This document shows, in pieces, positions 23,676 to 29,087 of a stretch of DNA of 29,087 nucleotides. The position numbers and the translations under genes are program-made. Within the stretch, counting starts at the first letter, position 1; every line of letters begins with the position of its first letter. The notes beneath the pieces are model-generated. The model was given only the letters and a program-made list of their open reading frames with translations, ran no database searches and had not been told where the DNA came from. Source of the stretch: an uncultured Eubacteriales bacterium (GTDB taxonomy: Bacteria > Bacillota > Clostridia > Oscillospirales > Acutalibacteraceae); contig CAQBRY010000009.1 in the NCBI GenBank assembly GCA_948762645.1, forward strand, positions 1 to 29,087, written 5' to 3'.

Positions 23676-23704
23676 TTGATATATATATATATATATATTA
23701 AAAT
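23676..23704 (+). promoter_or_regulatory. promoter whose spacer is a TA repeat
   Basis: TTGATA (23676-23681), 17 bases made wholly of TA dinucleotides (23682-23698), TAAAAT (23699-23704). A GCGAT/ATCGC hairpin follows at 23712-23728, in the 5' leader. One repeat unit more or less would shift the spacing away from 17. Confidence 0.6.
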
Positions 23705-23758
23705 ACTACTAGCGATAATAAAAATCGCATAATTTCAATAAAGTAGGAGTGATATTTT

Positions 23759-24298
23759 ATGGGATTAATCTTAGCCAAAATACCTATTGAAAAAGAAACA
23801 TACAATGATTTATCAAATATGAAAGATATTATTAAAGATTTAATATTATTTGAAAATCCTACTGACAAGAAAAATCCTTTTGCTTTTGTTAAAAAAGGAA
23901 GAAATCCAAAAAATTATGGTGGATTTTATCACACACTTAATGAAAAGATAATGAGTCTAGCTTTTATCCCAAAAGCTTCGCCAGAAGAAGGGCAATATGA
24001 GGAAACAATGATAAAAATAGCTGAACTCGAAGACGAATTGACTTCTAAATCTGCAAATCTGAAGGAACTCAGCCAAAGCAATAAGCCTGAGGAGTATTCA
24101 AAAGCAGTGAAATCAATTCAAGCAACTTCAATTACTCTTTCCCAACTTTCCGAAAAAGCTAAAAAATTAAAAAAGATTGTACAGCTAAAACTAAATAATA
24201 ATAAAGATAAATATAGCTATGATGAATGCCACCAGCGTATGTACGATATTCACACCAAATTATACGATCTTTGCGATGAAGCAGATAAACAGAAATAA
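23759..24298 (+). CDS. unknown protein with coiled-coil centre
   Basis: A 179-residue soluble, charged protein with GTAGGAG nine bases before ATG. Residues from about 75 to 145 are heptad-like (KIAELEDELTSKSANLKEL, then LSQLSEKAKKLKKIVQLKL), so a coiled coil is likely. The end is YDECHQRMYDIHTKLYDLCD. No family recognised and no signal peptide. It is divergent from the phage module and under a TA-repeat promoter; it could be phage-related or an independent accessory gene. Confidence 0.6.
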   Translation: MGLILAKIPIEKETYNDLSNMKDIIKDLILFENPTDKKNPFAFVKKGRNPKNYGGFYHTLNEKIMSLAFIPKASPEEGQYEETMIKIAELEDELTSKSANLKELSQSNKPEEYSKAVKSIQATSITLSQLSEKAKKLKKIVQLKLNNNKDKYSYDECHQRMYDIHTKLYDLCDEADKQK

Positions 24299-24384
24299 TC
24301 TGCACATTTCATAATTTTTTAATTCAAATATTATAAGATTTTATTAGATAAAATCTGTCATTAGACGTATAACTTTTTAAACAT

Positions 24385-24415
24385 AAAAAAGCTACCGAAA
24401 AATCTTCGGTAGCTT
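24385..24415. terminator. Rho-independent terminator, mainly for azlCD
   Basis: AAGCTACCGAA (24389-24399) pairs with TTCGGTAGCTT (24405-24415). On the minus strand a T-run follows, after azlD. On the plus strand it can also stop transcripts of the gene ending 24298. Confidence 0.88.
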
Positions 24416-24429
24416 GTTTGCTATAAAAT

Positions 24430-24753
24430 TTATTTAATAAAGTTCATAATTTGATCCGCTATAAAAACAGCTGCTGTAGCCGACAAACATACTGTCAAAA
24501 GGTCCCTTTCAAAGTATGCTAATATACATGCTATTACTACTCCAGCTATAGCTGACGGTACACTCGCCGTGGAATGAAATGCTTCCGGTATAGCCATAGA
24601 AGTAAGTACTGCATATGGTATATAAAATAAAAAGGACTGTATAAATCTATTTTTTATCGGCTTCTTACAAAATATTAGAGGCAAAACTCTTAAGCAAAAC
24701 ATTACTACTGCCATAGCTGCTATGGCTTTTAAAAGCACTCCATAATCTATCAT
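24430..24753 (-). CDS. azlD: branched-chain amino acid exporter subunit AzlD
   Basis: A 107-residue membrane protein with three to four helices, and LRVLPLIFCKKPIKNRFIQS and FLFYIPYAVLTSMAIPEAF typical of AzlD. It works with AzlC as a two-part exporter of Leu/Ile/Val and analogues. Its start overlaps the azlC stop by ATGA. Confidence 0.88.
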   Translation of the reverse strand: MIDYGVLLKAIAAMAVVMFCLRVLPLIFCKKPIKNRFIQSFLFYIPYAVLTSMAIPEAFHSTASVPSAIAGVVIACILAYFERDLLTVCLSATAAVFIADQIMNFIK

Positions 24754-25508
24754 TGTACTTTTGCCTCCTCCTGGGTATTATTATCAGAATTATGTACAGG
24801 AAAAAATACTGCGCCTAAAGTTGCAGACACCATCGCACATATTATGATTATCCAACCGGATGTTATATGACTAGTTATTATAGGATTACACTCCAAAAGT
24901 ACACTTATAAGTATAGAATTTATTATTATAAATAATACTTGTTTTGACTTCTTAGCCGAAGGAATAACAAGAGCTATAATCATAGCATATAAAATTATTC
25001 CCAGTGCGTCACCTACTGATTTTGGTAATATATTTGTAAATAAACATCCAACTATCGATCCGGAAAACCATCCTAAAAACGGAAGAGTAGCCAATCCAAA
25101 AAGGTATGGTGCTTTAAGTTTGCCCGGGTTTTGTACGGCTACTGCAAATATTTCATCAGTATTAAATATACCAAAACAAACCCTTTGTAAAAAACCCATG
25201 CTTGTATCCAGCCTCTGGGCCATAGATATTGACAATAACAAGTACCTGCAGTTAATAACCAAAAGTGTAAGAGCAAATGTTATGATCGAAACCTCTCCAC
25301 CTTCAATTAAGTTTAGTACGGCAAACTCTCCTGACCCTGAATAAACAGCTACATTCATAAGTTGGGCAATCCATATATTCATTCCAAGCTTCGAGGCTGA
25401 TATACCAAATGCTAAAGCAATCGGTATATATCCAAGGCAAATCGGTATTCCATCAAGAAAACCTTTCTTATATCCTAGCTCAGAAGTCTGCTTGATATTG
25501 CTTTCCAA
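24750..25508 (-). CDS. azlC: branched-chain amino acid exporter subunit AzlC
   Basis: A 252-residue membrane protein with about six helices. Family signs are KKGFLDGIPICLGYIPIALA near the start, ...YSGSGEFAVLNLIEGG, INCRYLLLSISMAQRL and the Asp in FNTDEIFAVAV. I chose the TTG at 25508 (GGAAGG upstream). The frame is open further to 25589, but that part would cross a 16-bp inverted repeat and reads as low-complexity sequence. Confidence 0.85.
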   Translation of the reverse strand: MESNIKQTSELGYKKGFLDGIPICLGYIPIALAFGISASKLGMNIWIAQLMNVAVYSGSGEFAVLNLIEGGEVSIITFALTLLVINCRYLLLSISMAQRLDTSMGFLQRVCFGIFNTDEIFAVAVQNPGKLKAPYLFGLATLPFLGWFSGSIVGCLFTNILPKSVGDALGIILYAMIIALVIPSAKKSKQVLFIIINSILISVLLECNPIITSHITSGWIIIICAMVSATLGAVFFPVHNSDNNTQEEAKVQ

Positions 25509-25529
25509 AAAAATCACTACCTTCCCATA

Positions 25530-25565
25530 AATAATAAGCATATATAAATATATATGCTTATTATT
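25530..25565. repeat. inverted repeat upstream of azlC
   Basis: A perfect 16-bp stem (25530-25545 with 25550-25565, AATAATAAGCATATAT) with a 4-base loop lies between the upstream unknown gene and azlC. The flank on the minus strand is TATGGG, with no T-run; it may be a weak terminator, or an operator or leader structure for azlCD. Confidence 0.7.
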
Positions 25566-25575
25566 ACTTTTTATT

Positions 25576-26256
25576 TTAAGTTTTGTCAATACAATCTTTA
25601 TATTTTATTTCGATGTAATCAGCTGATTGCTTTAATAGATTAGGTAAATCCATTACATCTTTTACCATCATGCCATATATTTTTGTACAATCCTTAATTA
25701 ATCCAGTCACAGCTCCGCTGCCATTAAGTATATCCATTACAAATTTATAACTATTTGTGCCACTGGTACATATAGGATAAAGTGATTTAATAAACCTTTC
25801 AGGCGCTAGAGAATTTATTTCTGACGATAAACTATCAACATTCAATCCCTGTATACGTACGCTACTTCCATGATATTTCTTGTCTATCCATTCGCTTGGG
25901 TGCTTATATTTAAGATTACTCAGAATTTGCATACTAAACATATTCATCAGACCTGCTATAAAAGGTTTGCTAGAAGTTTTATTTATTTTTTCTAATTCAT
26001 TATACTTTTTGGAACGTTTGGTTTGTCTCATATAGAAATATAGCTGTACTATACGGAAGTCATTTACGACATCTTTTTTCTGATCGAGTTCTAAAGCAAG
26101 TTTTTCAGCATGATCTCTAATGTCTTTAAGAACACCATAATTTTTAGTTGACAAAAGCACATATTCATTATATTTATCCACTATTATTTTCTTTTTATTA
26201 GGTAGTGTAATTCCTTTTAACTTTACTTCCTTTATAGTTAATTTTTCCATACTCAT
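25576..26256 (-). CDS. unknown 226-residue protein
   Basis: A soluble protein without membrane segment or signal peptide; GGGAG lies seven bases before ATG. The middle is basic and helical (YFYMRQTKRSKKYNELEKIN). The end has a stretch with YPICTSGTNSYKFVMDIL and GSGAVTGLIKDCTKIYGMM. No family recognised. It stands alone between azlC and lepA, with a (TA)14 tract in its promoter region, so it may be an accessory gene. Confidence 0.6.
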   Translation of the reverse strand: MSMEKLTIKEVKLKGITLPNKKKIIVDKYNEYVLLSTKNYGVLKDIRDHAEKLALELDQKKDVVNDFRIVQLYFYMRQTKRSKKYNELEKINKTSSKPFIAGLMNMFSMQILSNLKYKHPSEWIDKKYHGSSVRIQGLNVDSLSSEINSLAPERFIKSLYPICTSGTNSYKFVMDILNGSGAVTGLIKDCTKIYGMMVKDVMDLPNLLKQSADYIEIKYKDCIDKT

Positions 26257-26291
26257 AATATCGCTCCCTTTTATTATAAAACAACTTATAC

Positions 26292-26324
<33 letters not shown>

Positions 26325-26336
26325 CACGAAAAAATA

Positions 26337-26370
26337 AAAAAACAAGAGTAATTTTATAAAAATTACTCTT
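26337..26370 (-). terminator. terminator of lepA
   Basis: AAGAGTAATTTT (26370-26359 on the minus strand) pairs over 12 bp with AAAATTACTCTT (26355-26344) around a 3-base loop, followed by a T-rich run. The stem overlaps the lepA stop codon. Confidence 0.85.
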
Positions 26371-28171
26371 CCAATTTTAGTACGGACATAAAAGCATCTT
26401 GAGGTATTTCTACGTTCCCTAGTTGCCTCATACGTTTTTTACCCTCTTTTTGTTTTTCTAAAAGCTTTTTCTTCCTCGTAATATCTCCGCCGTAACATTT
26501 TGCCAGAACGTCTTTTCTCATTGCTTTAACCGTTTCCCTTGCAATTATCTTTCCGCCAATACACGCCTGAATCGGTATCTCAAAAAGTTGGCGAGGTATT
26601 TTTTCTTTTAATTTTTCAGCCATTTTTCGTCCACGATAATATGCTTTGTCTCTATGAATTATAAAAGAAAGTGCATCCACGACTTCTCCATTTAGCATTA
26701 TATCTAATTTTACCAAATCTGATTTATTATACTCTGCTATCTCATAGTCAAATGACGCGTATCCCTTCGTCTTGGACTTTAAAACATCAAAAAAATCATA
26801 TACTATCTCATTTAAAGGTAATTTATAGTGTATATCTACTCGGCTTGTGTCGATATACTTCATATCTACGAAAACACCGCGTCTATCCTGGCAAAGTTCC
26901 ATTATATTTCCTATATATTCTGACGGTGAGTATATATGCGAGTCTGTCATGGGCTCTTCGGCACTTTCTATATTGGCAGGGTTTGGGTAGTTTGAAGGGT
27001 TATCTATAAAAATAGTTTCTCCGCTTGTAAGGTTGATCTTATAAATTACGCTTGGTGCAGTCGTAATTATACCTATATTATATTCTCTCTCGAGCCTTTC
27101 CTCTATTACTTCCATATGAAGAAGTCCCAAAAATCCACACCTAAAACCAAAGCCAAGTGCCGTTGACGTCTCTGGCTCAAACGTAAGAGAGGCGTCATTG
27201 AGTTTTAACTTTTCAAGTGCGTCCCTTAAGTCTGCATATTTGGATCCGTCGAGAGGATATATACCGCAAAATACCATTGGATTTACTTCCCGATATCCTG
27301 GTAAAGGACTGTTTGCAGGATTACTGCTCAGTGTTATAGTGTCTCCTACCTTAGCCGTACTTACAGTTTTTATCGAAGCAGCTATATATCCTACTTCCCC
27401 GGATTTTAGTTCGTTCCTAGATTCTAAACTTGTAGCTTTTAAAAATCCACATTCGACAACTGTAAATTCGCTGCCCGTAGACATAAATTTAATTGTATCC
27501 CCAACCGTAAGCTTCCCCTCTACTACTCTAACATATACTACCACACCTTTATATTGATCATAAAATGAATCAAAAATAAGCGCCTTTAGCGCAGCATTAT
27601 CATCACACGACGGGGGAGGAATTAACTTTACTATTCCTTCAAGTACGTCTTTAATATTTATACCCGATTTTGCTGATACTCTAGGTGCATCCAGTGCAGG
27701 AATTCCGATAATATCCTCTATTTCCTTACATACTTGGTCGGGCTGTGCACTTGGAAGATCGATTTTATTTATTACGGGCATAATTTCAAGTCCTGAATCT
27801 ATTGCTAAGTAAGTATTTGCAAGCGTCTGTGCCTCTACACCTTGGGAAGCGTCCACAACGAGTATTGCCCCCTCACACGCCGCCAAAGACCTTGATACTT
27901 CATAATTAAAGTCAACGTGACCCGGTGTATCTATCAAATTAAATGTATACTCATTTCCGTCATCTGACTTATAGTTAAGCGTCACGGCATGAGACTTAAT
28001 CGTTATACCTCTTTCACGTTCAAGATCCATATTGTCCAGAAGCTGATTTTCCATATCCCTTTTTTCTACTGAATTTGTAAGTTCCAGTATTCTATCTGCA
28101 AGTGTGGACTTTCCGTGGTCTATGTGAGCTATTATACAAAAATTCCTAATTCTTTTTTTTACTTCTCTCAT
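26363..28171 (-). CDS. lepA: elongation factor 4 (LepA)
   Basis: A 602-residue translational GTPase, normal family length, that back-translocates or remodels stalled ribosomes. It has G1 AHIDHGKST (residues 15-23), RERGITIKSH, G3 DTPGHVDF and G4 NKID. The EF4-specific end (FEIPIQACIGGKIIARETVK, then KCYGGDITRKKKLLEKQKEG) is complete. It marks ordinary core chromosome beside the accessory genes. Confidence 0.97.
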   Translation of the reverse strand: MREVKKRIRNFCIIAHIDHGKSTLADRILELTNSVEKRDMENQLLDNMDLERERGITIKSHAVTLNYKSDDGNEYTFNLIDTPGHVDFNYEVSRSLAACEGAILVVDASQGVEAQTLANTYLAIDSGLEIMPVINKIDLPSAQPDQVCKEIEDIIGIPALDAPRVSAKSGINIKDVLEGIVKLIPPPSCDDNAALKALIFDSFYDQYKGVVVYVRVVEGKLTVGDTIKFMSTGSEFTVVECGFLKATSLESRNELKSGEVGYIAASIKTVSTAKVGDTITLSSNPANSPLPGYREVNPMVFCGIYPLDGSKYADLRDALEKLKLNDASLTFEPETSTALGFGFRCGFLGLLHMEVIEERLEREYNIGIITTAPSVIYKINLTSGETIFIDNPSNYPNPANIESAEEPMTDSHIYSPSEYIGNIMELCQDRRGVFVDMKYIDTSRVDIHYKLPLNEIVYDFFDVLKSKTKGYASFDYEIAEYNKSDLVKLDIMLNGEVVDALSFIIHRDKAYYRGRKMAEKLKEKIPRQLFEIPIQACIGGKIIARETVKAMRKDVLAKCYGGDITRKKKLLEKQKEGKKRMRQLGNVEIPQDAFMSVLKLEE

Positions 28172-28230
28172 CTATTTCATCTTCCCCTTATAAAATTATT
28201 TTAATATATAACAAAGATAAAATAAATATA

Positions 28231-28269
28231 AAAATATTTCATAGACTAAAAAATAAAATAGTCTATGAA
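28231..28269 (-). terminator. terminator of the small Nif11-leader gene
   Basis: TTCATAGACTA (28269-28259) pairs with TAGTCTATGAA (28248-28238) over 11 bp; ATATTTTTATA follows on the minus strand. It is about 40 bases after the gene. Confidence 0.7.
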
Positions 28270-28308
28270 GCTTTAACTTACAAAATCTCAAAAACTTGTA
28301 AATTTTAC

Positions 28309-28752
28309 CTATTTTTTTACAAGCTTACTTTTTACGGAATTAAAAGAATTATTAAATTTATCAAACCATTGTTTTTCTTTTCCCTTTTTTATAACCCACT
28401 TTCCACCTTCCCATACACATATACATGAAGCAATAAAAGTTGTAAGAGAAGCACTTGCAGCAGCGATATTGGGTAATCCCGCGCGCATCAACAAGTCGCA
28501 TTCTTTTTCAAAAGGGATTAAAACTCCACCTGTAAAAGCACCACCAGAAATATTATTAAAATCATTGTCTGATAATTTAGTCAACTTTTGCTTTATGTCA
28601 CCAAGAAATTTTCCCAGCATTTCTATATCCTCTTTGCTAACTTGAATACCATTTTCTGAAAAAATTTCCAAAACCTCTTCTTCTGTTTTCGCATTAATTA
28701 CTTTGTTTAAAAGCTCTTTGTTTTTTAATTTGTTCAATAATTCTTCATTCAT
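28309..28752 (-). CDS. Nif11-type leader protein with membrane-like cargo
   Basis: A 147-residue precursor-like protein. Residues 1-72 are a Nif11-like leader with acidic helices and the end DNDFNNISGG, a double-glycine cleavage site. The cargo of about 75 residues has a hydrophobic stretch (LPNIAAASASLTTFIASCIC) and a basic end (KKGKEKQWFDKF, VKSKLVKK), which suggests a membrane-active or bacteriocin-like product, or a structural export substrate. I chose ATG 28752; GTG 28761 lies against the GAGG site. No processing genes are near. Confidence 0.72.
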   Translation of the reverse strand: MNEELLNKLKNKELLNKVINAKTEEEVLEIFSENGIQVSKEDIEMLGKFLGDIKQKLTKLSDNDFNNISGGAFTGGVLIPFEKECDLLMRAGLPNIAAASASLTTFIASCICVWEGGKWVIKKGKEKQWFDKFNNSFNSVKSKLVKK

Positions 28753-28784
28753 ATTATACACCTCTTAATATTTAAGATGTATAA

Positions 28785-28810
28785 ATTATATATATATATA
28801 TAAATGTCAA
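28785..28810 (-). promoter_or_regulatory. promoter with TA-repeat spacer of 14 bases
   Basis: Minus strand: perfect TTGACA (28810-28805), a 14-base spacer (TTTA plus five TA units), perfect TATAAT (28790-28785). The spacing is three short of the optimum of 17. One or two more TA units would bring it to 16 or 18. Confidence 0.65.
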
Positions 28811-28832
28811 CATTTTTTAAACAAAATATCTA

Positions 28833-29087
28833 TTAAAATAATTTGGAAAGATACATAAGCCCAAGCGTATTCGGTCCGCAGTGAGATGAAATCGTACATC
28901 CCGCTCTTTGAATATATATATTATCAAAGTAATTCATTTCCTTTACCTTCTTATAAACAGCTTTTATACAATCCACATTGGCACCTGCATGAGTAATAAA
29001 TATATGCTCTTTGTCTATAAGCTCAATATTTTCTAAAACGTCGTCTGTATACTTTAAAAGCACTTTATCAAACGAACCTCTATACTT
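28833..29087 (-). CDS. DegV family protein, C-terminal part
   Basis: The frame is open to the right window edge (KYRGSFDKVLLKYTDDVLEN upstream of the first GTG) and ends at 28833. The visible 84 residues carry the C-terminal DegV pattern: FITHAGANVDCIKAVYKKV, then IYIQRAGCTISSHCGPNTLG, where the family has ...GxxIxxHxGPGxLG. DegV proteins bind fatty acids. The start of the gene lies outside the window. Confidence 0.75.
   Translation of the reverse strand, partial: KYRGSFDKVLLKYTDDVLENIELIDKEHIFITHAGANVDCIKAVYKKVKEMNYFDNIYIQRAGCTISSHCGPNTLGLMYLSKLF

Overview
The window looks like a chromosome segment of a low-GC, endospore-forming, probably host-associated Firmicute of the clostridial type. 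The evidence is strong A+T bias, AGGAG-type ribosome binding sites, a BclA-like collagen exosporium protein with a sigma-K-like promoter, a PdaB-type polysaccharide deacetylase, an Feo iron system, AzlCD, LepA (EF4) and a Siphovirus-type head gene cluster. Four-base ATGA overlaps show TGA used as a normal stop. I do not name a genus.

Layout. 1-1608: start of a leftward gene at the edge, a terminator and decayed secreted-protein genes. 1672-3919 (minus): a BclA-like collagen protein and a family 2 glycosyltransferase, a likely spore-surface glycoprotein and its sugar transferase. 4039-4338: remnant of a DUF1287 gene. 4417-8271 (minus): an ABC transporter operon of the TrpXYZ type (two binding proteins, permease, ATPase). 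It is preceded by what reads as a complete ribosome-mediated attenuator: an 18-codon leader peptide ending Trp-Tyr-Ser-Tyr-Tyr-Arg and mutually exclusive hairpins, then a second terminator and a Tyr-rich in-frame upstream ORF. 8316-8400: a divergent tRNA-Leu(UAG). 8498-9177: a toxin-like gene in two frames joined at an A AAA AAG heptamer. 9349-11507: the deacetylase and a large Nif11-leader protein with 33-bp repeats.

11882-15005 (plus) is an feo operon (feoA, feoB, a Cys-rich FeoB-associated membrane peptide, a flavodoxin-fold reductase). A zinc-ribbon/pseudokinase/PASTA membrane protein follows (15036-16661), then a eukaryote-like RING-H2 protein with its own strong promoter (16734-17258). 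17259-23489 (minus) is a compact, intact phage head module (terS, terL, portal, protease/scaffold, major capsid, two connectors and one more small gene), with no integrase, tail or lysis genes in view. 23759-29087 holds an unknown plus-strand gene, azlCD, another unknown gene, lepA, a second Nif11-leader protein and the C-terminal part of a DegV-family protein.

Two themes link the accessory genes. Three of them (23759, 26256 and 28752 starts) have (TA)n tracts inside or touching their core promoters, which suggests repeat-length switching of expression. Several products (two Nif11-leader proteins, the toxin-like protein, the RING protein, the collagen protein) look designed for export or for the surface, which fits a bacterium interacting with a host. 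The strongest single novelty is the aromatic amino acid attenuator at 8092-8271; the RING-H2 gene and the head-only phage cluster come next.
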